NCBI GenBank assembly: GCA_035235625.1
Contig: CP141147.1
Coordinates: 4,391,001-4,455,000, forward strand
Direction: 5' to 3'
Source: Saururus chinensis
Taxonomy: Eukaryota > Streptophyta > Magnoliopsida > Piperales > Saururaceae
Length of the DNA: 64,000 nt
Below are positions 49,425 to 60,120 of this stretch, piece after piece; position 1 is the stretch's first letter; every line of letters starts with the position of its first letter. A program made the translations under genes and the position numbers. The notes beneath the pieces are model-generated. The model did no database searches, was not told the origin of the DNA, and was given only the letters and a program-made list of their open reading frames with translations.

Positions 49425-50359
49425 AACTTCCTGCGGGATGAAACCGGTCGCACTTGGAACACCTTCCAAATCTCTCCCCCCTTTGAACTTGTGTTTGTGC
49501 ACCAAAAGGCTTCTAAAATATGCAATCACTATTCTGATTAGGAAATGTAACTTTCCTCTTTCTTTCATCAGTTTCAGAACCGCTGTTTTGACCATGGTCC
49601 TTACGTCCTGCCAAGAATTCTTGATATTCTGTTTCTAATAAAGAGGCTAGCTCCACTGCCTTGGCGTAAGTAGTAAGTTGGAAACCCACTATTCTACCAC
49701 GAAGTCCATTGTTCAGCCCTCTTACAAACTTCTTGGCTTTCCTTAATTCTGTAGGGTAGATATCGGGAGCAAAACGCTGTAATTGTACGAATTTATTTTC
49801 GAACTGAACAACTGTCATATTTCCTTGTTGCAGGTCTAAAAATTCATTTTCTTTCTTTTCTTGAATGTGGAGAGGGAAATATTTGTCAAAAAAAACCCTC
49901 TCTAAACTCATCCCACTTGATGTTGTCCTTGTCAGAGAAAAAGTTTTGTTCTGCAGATGGCCACCAAAAAGCCGCTTCTCCTGTCATTGAGAAAGTGGCC
50001 ACATCCACCTTCCTAGATTCTGGAACTTTCATGGCCTTGAAAATCCTTTCCACATCAAATACCCATTTCTCGGCCGCCTCTGGACTGTCCTCTCCGGTAA
50101 ATGTAGAAGCAATTTTTTTGAACCGTTCAAGCAGATTATCTTTCTCACCCCTACTACTTTTAGCCCAATCAACAGTGTTACTCAAAAGATTAGGGCTAGG
50201 CTGAAATCCTTGGTTCTGCAGGTGCTGTGTTATTCTCCGTATCATTAAATCAAAGAAATTTTTCATCTGATTTTCCGGTGCTACAACACCATGAGGCACT
50301 GCTTCAGCTTGGGTAGAATCATCAGACAACTGCACTTCTCTACCACTATCAGAAGCCAT
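49425..50359 (-). pseudogene. Gypsy gag, N-terminal and capsid part
   Basis: ATG at 50359 (MASDSGREVQLSDD..). The capsid region includes RFKKIASTFTGEDSPEAAEKWV, GEAAFWW, then after a frameshift at about 49900 FFDKYFPLHIQEKKENEFLDLQQGNMTVVQFENKF and FVRGLNNGLRGRIVG, the usual plant gypsy capsid signatures. The end, KCDRFHPAGSCF in another frame, leads towards the first zinc knuckle and is cut by the solo LTR at 49419; gag resumes at 44929. Confidence 0.9.
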
Positions 50360-50600
50360 CTCGAGGGAGCTAACAGATTGTAACGACCTTGATTCCACAC
50401 AAGTTATTTTAAACACACCAAGTTTATTTATGAACATAGTCACAAACACTCATATGTTTACATTTTTACAAAACAAAAGTGTGTTAGGACACACCTTGAT
50501 CAAACATTTACAAAACAACTCAAACTACTTCATTTTACAAGCAAGCCAAACCACACTTTTAAAAACCAAAACACACACTTTTAGAGGTTTCGGAAACCAA

Positions 50601-51204
50601 TCAAGGGAAGATCTTCCTTGTCGGGCACTCGAAGAAGTAGTGCCCTCGTATTCCGCAGAAGACACATATTTCAGGAAGATGCTCTGTGTACCATGACAAC
50701 CCTTTGCCCTTGCACTGTTCTAGAGCTTCCACCTTCTCCTCTTCCTCATCCTCTTCAGAAGGGGGTAATTTATTCAGGTTGAAATTTCTCACAACCACCT
50801 CCTCCTTGAAGTTTTGATCTTCCTCCTCCTCATAAGGTTCCTCTTCAAAAGGTTCTTCCTCAAATGTTTCTTCCTCAAAGGGTTCTTCCTCAAAGGTTTC
50901 TTCCTCAAAGGTTTCTTCTTCCTCAGGGGTCTTCCTGGGCTGGGTCTCTCACGTAGGGATCCTCCTAGTCATCCTCGATCATGATTGGGGATTCTGGAAC
51001 ATATATCACCTCTTGCACGTCATCACTATTTGAGGGGGAATAAACTATTGTCATGGGTTGAGAATCACCCAAGGTTCCTCCAGTGATTGATTCCCTTCAA
51101 GTTTCTCCGCTACTTCCCTCTCTTCTGGTCGGCAAGGGCAATTTTCTTGCTGTGGAATGGTACAGTGAGCCTGAAATATGTTTCATCTTTGATTTCCCCA
51201 TCAT
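50601..51204 (-). pseudogene. Extra open frame between primer site and gag, acidic with a zinc knuckle
   Basis: ATG at 51204 (MMGKSKMKHISGS..), same strand as the gypsy element. The decayed frame gives MTIVYSPSNSDDVQEVIYVPESP, then after a frameshift at about 50940 an acidic repeat, EEE(T/P)F, about six times (50935-50830), then VVVRNFNLNKLPPSEEDEEEEKVE and a C-terminal knuckle CVFCGIRGHYFFEC, ending at 50601. In-frame stops occur at about 51088 and 50970. I do not recognise the family. It could be an additional retrotransposon ORF or a foreign fragment captured in the leader. About 240 nt separate it from the gag ATG. Confidence 0.6.
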
Positions 51205-51310
51205 TACTAATGATTAAAAACAAATCATCATAACATTAGTCAGATAACATAAAATAATTTAGTAAATATTTATATGACCGATTAAAACTACTTCTCTACG
51301 AACTATAAGT

Positions 51311-51328
51311 CCTTGGGCTCCGATACCA
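51311..51328 (-). other. Primer binding site (initiator-Met tRNA type)
   Basis: Minus strand TGGTATCGGAGCCCAAGG, two nt inside the 5' LTR. It matches the plant initiator-Met tRNA 3' complement TGGTATCAGAGCC with one mismatch in the first 12 nt. Confidence 0.85.
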
Positions 51329-51330
51329 AC

Positions 51331-52988
51331 TATGATGGCCACCCCCTTTTTTTTCGACATATAATGATAGTCGTCATAAATGTTCGACATGTCGGCCATC
51401 ACACGTGTGTCCAAACACGACGGCCGTTAATGCAAATCACAGTCACATATGCCTTATATTAATCATAGGCATACCACAGAGTTATAGCACAACAAAATAT
51501 TATACATGCGCATAAAAGAAACTTTCACACAAGCCATGGACTTAGGTTCGTAGAGTTGATAGTTTACAAGCCTTACAAGTCTTTGGGCACATCATGCCCT
51601 TAAATTGCAATCATATAAATATTACATATTTTCCAAAAACAGAGTGCAGATAAAATATCTGAGAGACTATTCTTTCTTCACTTCCACCCTCGCTGCATTA
51701 CCTGCTGAATCTGGGGGTGGATGAGTATTTTAAAATACTCAGCAGGTTGATTTAAAATCTAACAGAGATGCTAAGCAGAAATCTCTTTGAAAACCCTACA
51801 ACATTTTCTTTAGAAACCTTTATCACGATAAATGATGCAAAAAACACAACGATTCCAAATCAAAACAAATCCACAAGCCGCGACACCCTACGGCCTACCC
51901 TCGATGCTCATGGGACAAACGAGGGCCACTTAGGGACGAGCTTTCCCATGATGCTCTACCCTATGCGCGCCACTTGCCGATTTATTTTTCTCAGCAGGCA
52001 TCATCACACTATGATTATTTCGGGTTCTTACGCCCATGACTTAATCATCACATCATTCAAACATAGCATCATCCATGCTAAAACAGTTTAATACATAGCA
52101 TTCTTCCATAAATCAGTCACATAAGTTTAATCATGCGTAAAGAAGTTATACTAAGCACACGATTAGAGTTTAAAGTCCCCTACCTTAACCCTTGGTTACA
52201 AATTTGTAACTGTGGAAGCACCGAATAAAGAAACTGACTCCACCACAGCATCCGGAACGTTCGATTCAGTAGGAAATGCCTTTTGAATCACTTGATTCGG
52301 ACTTAAAACGGTTAAGAACAGAGGAAAACGGGTTCAGAAGTGGAAAACTGGAAATCAGAGAAAAATGTGGACCAGATGCACTATTTATACTCGCACACAA
52401 GTGGAGCCCGCACGCGCCACGTCGCACGTGCTGGTCATGTGTCACGCGGGCATGACACATGTGCGACTCGCGTCGCGCACGTGTTTCCCACGCTGTCCGG
52501 TCCCCGTTGCGCCGATCGGCGCGCATCGTCGCGGGCCCGCCACGTGGGCCCTCGCGCGTCGTGCACCCGGCCCGTGGTCCCACAGGCCTGGTAGCCACGT
52601 ACATCAGCCTCTCTTTTTATATTATTTTTTTTTAAAAAAAAAATCCGAAAACTAAAAACACGTGTATCCTTATCTCCCAGACTCCGATTTATGTGTTCTT
52701 GATACCATTGGGCTCGTATCGACGAGCCCTACTAAACTTGACCGCACATGGGTAGGTTATCCCATACTTTTAAGGTGGGTCCCGCCCATGTGGCATATTT
52801 CCCGAGGCCATAACTTTTGGCCCCGGTATCCGAATCAAGCGCTTCGAAAGCCGTTACACTCACTTTTCCGCACTCTACCATACTCTCATGAAGATTAAAA
52901 ATGTAACAAACTTTAACTAATTAAAAGAATGCTACCAACTCCAAAATTAACTTATTAGAAAACGTACTGAAAATTCAGGGTCGTTACA
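51331..52988 (-). repeat. 5' LTR of the gypsy element (1,658 bp)
   Basis: Minus-strand ends TGTAACGACCCTG and GGCCATCATA. Nearly identical to 39518-41270 apart from scattered substitutions and a shorter GC-rich block (52380-52610). Confidence 0.92.
52381..52390 (-). promoter_or_regulatory. TATA box of the 5' LTR
   Basis: Minus strand GTATAAATAG, matching CTATAAATAG in the 3' LTR at 40568-40577. Transcription would start about 25-30 nt further on, near 52350. Confidence 0.6.
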
Positions 52989-53186
52989 AGAATCTACATT
53001 CATTAAATCATAGAAACTCATAAGTGTGATTATTAAAGACTCGTTTGGGTACGGAATCATGAAAAAATTCCGACAATTCCATCACAATTCAACAGTGAAT
53101 CGTTGGAATCCTGTTTAGGTAGTGAATCATAACGGAATAAAAAATTTGGTCGGAAACACGATTCAGTCTCTTTCCGTCCTGAATCA

Positions 53187-53214
53187 CCGAATCTTCTCGT
53201 GAGAAGATTCGGTC
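53187..53214. repeat. 13-bp-arm hairpin with a 2-nt loop
   Basis: ACCGAATCTTCTC at 53187-53199 pairs exactly with 53202-53214. It lies about 150 bp inside the left end of the PIF/Harbinger-type element. Confidence 0.85.
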
Positions 53215-53279
53215 GATTCCGTAAAAATACGTAAAACCGGAAACACGCGTTATCGCGTATTTCCGGTCATTACCCCTCG

Positions 53280-53940
53280 CCCCCTCGCAAATGATTGGCC
53301 TATCCTGTTACTGTTTCTGGGTCGTTCCATTCGATCGTCTCCCTCCTCTCGCAGCTCGCCCAGTTCCATCCCGCTCTTTGGCCACTGATTTCCTTCCGCC
53401 TCTTCAATCGCCGATTTTCATCCCAGTCCATTGCAGCTCACCCGGCGCAACATATCTGAGAATTTCGCCTCTTCGACCGCCGATTTCTATCTCGCCCGGC
53501 ATGGCCCTTCTGCAAATCGGGGGGATCTTCGGCCGACGATTTCCATCCCGGTGCTCTGCAGCTCACCTGGCGCGGTACTTCTGCAAATCCTGGCCTTTAC
53601 CCCTCACTTCGTGACGAACCGATCTTCCCTCTTCCTGAACTCCACCCCCATATTGTCTTCCTCCGCAGTCAACAAGCTCCAATCACGGGCAGTCGTCCAC
53701 CGCCTGCTTCCGCCATCTCCCTCTTCCGAAGCTCCTGTCCGGCATATGCTTCCCCCATCTCCGAGCTCCTACCCGGCGGAACTACATCTCTCCTGGCGCA
53801 GCAGATCTCCAAATCGCCCACAATTCCTTCTTATCGTCTCTTCGGCATCTCAACCAGCGGCGCCCTTCTGCAAGACAAAGCGATATGATCTTCTTCCAGA
53901 ACGCGCCTCGATCTGATTTCTTCCAAAACGGTAAAGCCAT
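53280..53940 (+). other. GC-rich open region inside the transposon
   Basis: Open in two overlapping plus-strand frames (53291-53614 and 53431-53916), rich in Pro, Ser and Arg, with internal similarity (GCAGCTCACC(C/T)GGCGC.. at about 53431 and 53561). It resembles the 5' UTR/first-exon region of a plant gene, with a plausible donor CGGTAAAG near 53930. I recognise no protein. Confidence 0.4.
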
Positions 53941-54394
53941 TAATTTTTCCTTTTCTTCTCTTAAATTCAATTTTTTCTTTTATTTCTTACTTGTTTTTGG
54001 CCTTCGTAGATGATGAATAGGCGATTCCCCCAAATATCTATGCCATGTAAAAACTGATTTTTTTTATCTGATCTGCATACGATTTTACATCCATCTTCAG
54101 CATAAACAGTTTAATTTCGTCCGTCAATCTTCCAAAACAAGTTTGAACTTCGCTGACCCCATTAATGGGGTTCTTCTCCATTGTGTTCCTCGTTACAGGT
54201 TCGCCCGTTTTATTTTTTTCTTGTTCGGATGTTTGAAACTTGTAATTCGTTCCCGTGGAAGCATTTTCCGTGCTATGACATTGTCATGTCTATCAATTAG
54301 GGTTTGGAATTTTGGATTACTTTGATTGATGCTCTTTTTTTTTGTTCCTAGCGTCGTTGAATTACGTAATAGATTGGCGCAGTGTTGATTATTT

Positions 54395-54612
54395 TGCTGC
54401 TGGCTCGATTTTTTGAAGTTGGTCCACAAAGTAAAATTTTGCTGCCGGCTCAATTTGTTTGCTGCTAGCTCGATTTTGTGAAGTTCGTCCACAAAGTAAA
54501 ATTTTGATGCTGGCTTGATTTGTTTGCTGCTGGCTCAATTTTGTAAATTTGGTCCACAAATGCATCAATTTTGATGCTGGCTCGATTTGTTTGCTGTTGG
54601 CTCGATTTTGAG
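54395..54612 (+). repeat. Tandem repeat, ~64-bp units, about 3.5 copies
   Basis: The core GCTGCTGGCTCGATTT recurs at 54395, 54441, 54461, 54506, 54525, 54573 and 54593, alternating with TGGTCCACAAAGTAAAATTTT. It lies just upstream of the CAP-like exon, in the presumed intron. Confidence 0.8.
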
Positions 54613-54697
54613 GTTCAATTCAATGAGGGTGGGGTGTTGTACCTGATTTTTCATTATTTTGCTCTATCTGTGTTGTCTATCATCTCCCTCGGTTCAG

Positions 54698-54903
54698 GGA
54701 CTGCGCCTGGGGCGGGCATTCCCCTCGAAGAGTCTCCATCGGATCCCTGGATCGCCGCCTACGATGAGCTGGTCCACAATTTCTTCGGGAGGCTGTTGGC
54801 TGCTGGGGACCAGATCGGTAGGAAGGTTCTCGAGGCGACCAAGATCCTCGAAGAGGCCTTCTCTGTGCAAAAGGGCCTCCTATTGAAAATTATGCGCTCC
54901 CAG
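54698..54903 (+). pseudogene. Captured exon resembling cyclase-associated protein (CAP), N-terminal domain
   Basis: A 206-nt exon bounded by CGGTTCAG and a GT donor. It reads ..ESPSDPWIAAYDELVHNFFG, RLLAAGDQIGRKVLEATKIL and EEAFSVQKGLLLKIMRSQ. From memory this follows the plant CAP/Srv2 N-terminal domain (SDP.I.AYE.L, IG..VL..TKI..EAF..QK.LL..IKQTQ), the actin-monomer recycling factor. Conserved spacing and intact splice borders suggest capture of genomic DNA. Base composition is higher in GC than its surroundings. I find no other CAP exon nearby, so no complete gene is present. A diverged paralogue or another protein is possible. Confidence 0.6.
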
Positions 54904-56780
54904 GTCGAACTCTCCCTCTCTGTCATTCTTGTATTTGAGCTAATTGCATTTTTTCGACAATGTCATCCTTCGACTGGAGATAGGTAGTGCGCTCTGTGTT
55001 GCATCCTTGTCAATATTTGATACGTAAATGCTTCAATCCTTTGACAGAGATGGATACTGAATGATCTAGATGTGGGAGCATAAAACAGAAAGATGGTTGT
55101 TTTTCGAGTCCAGCTGTACAACTGTCTGCTGATCATATTATGGATTTAGTAATCTTCGTTTTTTGCTGTTGCATTACTCACTGTAAGAGCGTAGAAACAG
55201 ATCTGGGTTGCAGGGCAGTTTGTGCATCGCCCTAGCTCTTGGTAATGTAAATTGTTGTCAGAGTTTGGTAAAGATGTCGAGGAAGTCATTTTCTTCTGAA
55301 TAATGAGTATAGTGGTAGAAAGTTGTACAAATAACGGTACAGGATGATGCTGAGCTTTTCTACTCTCTCCATATTCTAGATCCAGTTTCCTTACACGATC
55401 AACTTTTATCACATTTTCACAAAGTATTTCAAGAATATTGACGATTTGACTTGAAATTTTAGAGAATATGGTTGACTTGGTAGATTGCGGTTGTGACCAG
55501 TCAAATATTGAAACATGACCTTCTAATGTGAATCAAAATTTGTATATATTTCAAAAGTTGGACCTTTACAAGTCCATAATCTTGAAGAAAATGATGGCAA
55601 ATAACTCAGAACGAGTTGTTGGCAAATTTATTTAGGCAAAATGAGCAAGGACATTGTAATATATTAGCCTTGATTTATGCATTACCATCTGTGTTCCCAA
55701 ATGATTGGCTAGACGATTGCCCTTTGAAGCTTGTAGTAACTGTGGAAATTAAAAAATGATCATAATTTCCTCGTTTGATTCTCTGCAAAATATGACGTTT
55801 TCAAGATTGTTCCTTTAAGTTGTTTTGATGAACATGAAAAACCATGCTGGGACACTTGCTATGATCCTGCCACTATTGTACCTGATGTCTTTCTAACGCT
55901 TGTTTTGAGGTCTTATAATACCGTTCACATTTTTTCTTCAAAAGGTAAAATAGTATAAAAAATGAATAATTGTAAGAGGGGAAAAAAAAGGACAAAGAAT
56001 CTCATGTTTCTAAATTTGGGCTGTCAAGTAGATTGTTTCTAAATTTGTTTTCAATGTGATGGATGTGTGATCCCTGGGTGAACATTCCAAAGTATCCAGT
56101 ATCCATTTTCTATTAATGTGACATTACATAATTTTATTTAAGAATAATATAAAGGTGTTACAGTATCGATGTAGTATAGGCCAATACAGTTGATATATGT
56201 CGATTTTTATGTAAGGTGTATCACCGCTTATATCATACCATATCGGTCTCAACCGATATTGGTAAGTATGGCTGATAGGCACTTGTATAGGCCGGTACGT
56301 ACTTCTATGGGCCTATCAAGCCATAAAAAGACCATTTAAGGAGGAGTATAAGGCCTCTTGTACGTCTACAATCAATTTAGCGAAATAAAAAATCTTTTTT
56401 AGGGTGATCTTAAAGCGTTTGATAGGGCCCAAAGTCGAATATATCAGACCGGGCATATTATTTGTGTTGCACACTAAACGCGTACAATACCTAAACCAAG
56501 GTTATATTTGTAATTTTTTCATAAGTTCAACGATTTCAAAAAATACACAAATTCTATACCCAAACATGATTCTATCAAAACAATTCCATTTAAAGGGTAT
56601 ATTTGTCAATTTACCTAAAATTCTAAAGAATCTAACCTTAAACACAATTCACTATCCAAACACGATTCTATATTAAAAATTCCATACCCAAATGAAATTC
56701 CGATTCTATATTGAATCGATGGAATTAATTCCAAAAAATTCCGATTCGCTACCGAATTAATTCCGTACCCAAACGACCCC
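54904..56780. other. Non-coding right half of the PIF/Harbinger-type element
   Basis: Intron-like and AT-rich. A segment at about 56150-56340 with GTATCGATGTAGTATAGGCCAATAC and CATACCATATCGGTCTCAACC shows partial inverted repeats and may be a further small insertion. I see no other coding homology. Confidence 0.4.
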
Positions 56781-56783
56781 TAA

Positions 56784-59700
56784 CCATTTTTTCACATTCA
56801 TCTTATAATAATCTAGAATTCAATCTTCGTTATTATGAAAAATATCATTATTAAGCTCTCACATATAATTAAAAAATATATTATTCCTCTTCACTTTAAT
56901 GGATTAAAATCAAGTCATTAATTGTATCCACAATTTGCAAATCGCAACTAATACCCAATTTCAATACTAAACAAGACAAAACCAAGTAAGAAACTAATGA
57001 GAACCAATTTAAATCATGAGTGAAGCATGACTAAATTCATATCCAAATTAGTCTCATCAATTAAAGATGTAGAAATAATTAACATTAAATCCACCATTAG
57101 GAAAAAATAATCAAGTCTCATAATCATAAAATTCTATAATTTAATGAAGCTTCATCTAAGCCTTAGCAAAAAGTTTTGGCTACTTATTAACCTAAAAAAT
57201 AAAATTTTCATTAAAAGAATTGAAAATAAACTTACAAGGATTGAAGGAAAAAAATAACTTGGATTGCTCCCTCCACTTTAGCCTTCAGCAACTTGAATTC
57301 TGGAATTTTTCTTCACAGCCTAACAGCCTAGCATGGAACCCTCTCTTATTTTTGTGTTTTTCTTCTCCCCTACAACTTATATAGAATTTGATTGGTCTAG
57401 TCCCAAGTTGAATTGGCATTCCAAATAAAACAAGTACATTTTGGCTTTTGTTTTAACACAGGATGTCAGGTTTCAGCTTCTGTATTTGGCACACTTTCTC
57501 TATCTTTTCGTTTCATAGCACACTTCTTCTAGTAGGAAACTTCCTCTTCACTTCAAACTTCCATCTTCAGCTTTTGCACATTAAGTGTCCTCCTATTCCA
57601 TCACGATCTTCTTCATTGTTTTTTTTCTCTCTGGTTCAAGTTTAACAGAAACATCAAAAAATAAAAATGATTTCTACTTCCACCAAATCAATCCACATTC
57701 TTCAATTTAGAGTTTGATTCGAGTTTAACACCATAAAAACTAAAATAGATTTTAGTTTCACATCAATCAAACCTCTCTCAAGCAATATAAAAACTTCAGA
57801 ATTTCATTAATGGTCGTTGCTACAACGACTCGATACCGACCCTTCACTGTATAAAACCAATTCAACCTTCTTTGGCCCAAAAATCCGAATTTGAGATCAC
57901 CCTCTTCTTTATCTTTAAGTTAAGAACAAAAACCCCCAAGTTAATTGATGTGATTACAACCCATACAATAGTCAATTTTGGTGTTTTAAGCTTTTGGGTA
58001 CGTTTTCTGTAATATGGACAATTATGTCCAATTAACTGTCCAAATTTGTGTTTGGGAATGTGACTTCTATTCACTGGACAGTCCACATTGCTGTCCAAGT
58101 TTTTTCTCTGTTCATTAAGCTCTTCTGGTCAAGTCCATATATACTAACATGTCCGCATCTCCAGAACATTGTCCAAGTCACTTGTAAGCATGTCAAGAGT
58201 ATTATGAATTTCTTTGAACATCGTTAACATGCCTCGAGAAGTGTGCATTACCTATAATGCGTAAACGGTCATATTTTAGGCGTGTAAAACATATGTAGAA
58301 TACTGATTTTATTCAAATATACTCCTAAACAATTAACATTGCCCAAATTAACTAATAAATAAATCACACCACTAATATATATTAATATAAATAAACTCTA
58401 ATTAACCCTTAATTAACCTAATTATATACTAGCAAATAAGGTAAATAGGTATATAAAATATATAAAAATTATGTGTATCATGCATGGTCTTTAACCGTAC
58501 GTCACAAACTATAACATACATGCATAATACTGTTCTAACAACCAGTAAATACAGAATTTAAACAAACTATAGCCATATTAAATAGTTTTCTCTTTTTATC
58601 AATTCAATTTAAATCTTCTTTTTCAAGCTCTTTGTTAGCTCTCTGCCCTCAATATTTAAGGTTTTCCTTAACCCAAGATTTTCTCCCTTTTGTCATAAAT
58701 AGACAAAATAAAATCAAAGTAAAAAAGATAAGAAATAATAAAAAAACCTTGTTAATCATTTAGAAACCACATCAAGAGTCAATTTAAGGAGAATCTTTTT
58801 GAAAATTTTCATTTAAATCAAAGTGTGTTGATCATCATGTAGTAGTATCATGTATGAGCATACTATCCAAGTTCCATACTATCACATTATTTGTTTCCCG
58901 CATTAGCATAACATAATCTCATTAGTCATTCAACAAAATAATTAGAATTTTAAGTTCCAAGGCTCATAATAAGAAAAGGTGCAAAAGTGTTTTACTTCAA
59001 GTAAAAAACTACACCATAATCATTCAACACAATCTTTAGGATATCAATAGATAATATAGTAAAAAACAACTTTTTTTCAACTACTTTGATAAATGAGTTC
59101 TCGAGAAACTTGGCTCATGTTTGTATTCTGCTTTATCATTGATGTACATTGAAAAGTTAAAAGTACAAGCTTGAATACTTAAAATATATTTCCTTTGTCA
59201 TTCTTTTATTCCCATAGCCTTTTTCAATATTTGGTTTTTTCTTTCTTTTTATATTTGGGCTTTTAATCACTTTTTCTTACTTCTTGTGACCTTGCACTAT
59301 ATAATTTTTCAATTCATGTCTTTTTCAATGTCATGGGGATGATAGATCTCACACTAACACAAGATTTTTTATGTAGGTAGCCTTTTCCATTATCTTTATG
59401 AGAACTATGAATGACAATGTTTACATTAAGTGTTCAAAGAAAACATAAATATATCAAATCTTATTTATCTTACAAAGGAATCAAAATTGCTCAACTACCT
59501 TATACTGCCTCATAACATTAGAGTCAAGAAATAAATCAATCATATTAAACATTTAACCCAAAAGATAATCTTGAATTCACATAGTGAGTACTAAGTCTTT
59601 TAGTAAATCAATAATGGATAAAGAATTATTATGAAGCTTAAAACTCTACTCAATTGATATTTAATTAGTCATCTTGACTTAAGATTGTACTCATTATACA

Positions 59701-60120
59701 TTATACGTGTGATCCACTACATGTAATACTTTACAATTCAAATGTGTTCCACATGACATTCCACCATATGTTTAAAAACACAAAACTTGTTTTTGTTTTT
59801 CTCATTTTTTCTCAATACAAACTAAAACCAAATAAACTAAAAACAAGAACTAATCAACAAAAGCTAGGAAACCCTAAATAATTTCCAAAATGGTTTTTAT
59901 TGAATATTATATCCCAAAAGATTTTTCAAATAAAACAAGGGACAAAATTCTCTTATGAAACTACTCTGGGCAAGAAGCAATCTAAATAATTCAAGTCTAG
60001 CAACAATTGTTTAATCAAAATCAATCCCTTTACCTATGTGTAACCTTCAGCAACTAATATTGTTTTGTTTCTTACCACATTACCTTGTTCATTTATTTAT
60101 TTCATAGAAATCTAATTTGT
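56784..60120. other. AT-rich DNA, no gene recognised
   Basis: Low complexity, A/T-rich throughout. The part to about 57850 may belong to the same old element as 39180-39512, since removing the gypsy element makes them adjacent. 57860-58100 has repeated TGTCCAA / TGGACA motifs. I see no conserved frame. Confidence 0.45.

Larger units (their letters stand above)
39518..52988 (-). mobile_element. Chromodomain Ty3/gypsy element (Tekay/Del-like), both LTRs present
   Basis: Minus-strand element: 5' LTR 51331-52988, initiator-Met primer site 51311-51328, an extra open frame (50601-51204), gag from 50359, gag-pol through protease, RT, RNase H, integrase and chromodomain, polypurine tract 41271-41285, 3' LTR 39518-41270, and a 5-bp target duplication. 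About 9.0 kb is its own sequence; the rest is the giant solo LTR at 44930-49419 inserted in gag. The gene order (integrase after RT) and a C-terminal chromodomain place it among chromoviruses. The LTRs are very similar, differing by point changes and a deletion in the GC-rich part of the 5' LTR, so it is fairly young. Confidence 0.93.
53037..56780. mobile_element. PIF/Harbinger-type element, 3.74 kb, carrying a gene fragment
   Basis: Left end AGACTCGTTTGGGTACGGAAT and inverted right end GGGGTCGTTTGGGTACGGAAT match at 18 of 21 positions; TAA at 53034-53036 and 56781-56783 is a 3-bp duplication. Those features fit PIF/Harbinger. Both subterminal regions are rich in GGAATT / GATTC motifs. No transposase is recognisable, so it is non-autonomous. 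Inside are a GC-rich open region (53280-53900), a tandem repeat (54395-54612) and an exon resembling cyclase-associated protein (54698-54903). It inserted next to the right duplication of the gypsy element. Confidence 0.75.

Noticed and set aside
50388..51215. Leader segment as a separate LTR insertion with a CAGAT duplication
   Set aside because: One end resembles an LTR terminus (TGTAACGACC), but the other has no matching end, and a 5-bp match over this length is expected by chance.
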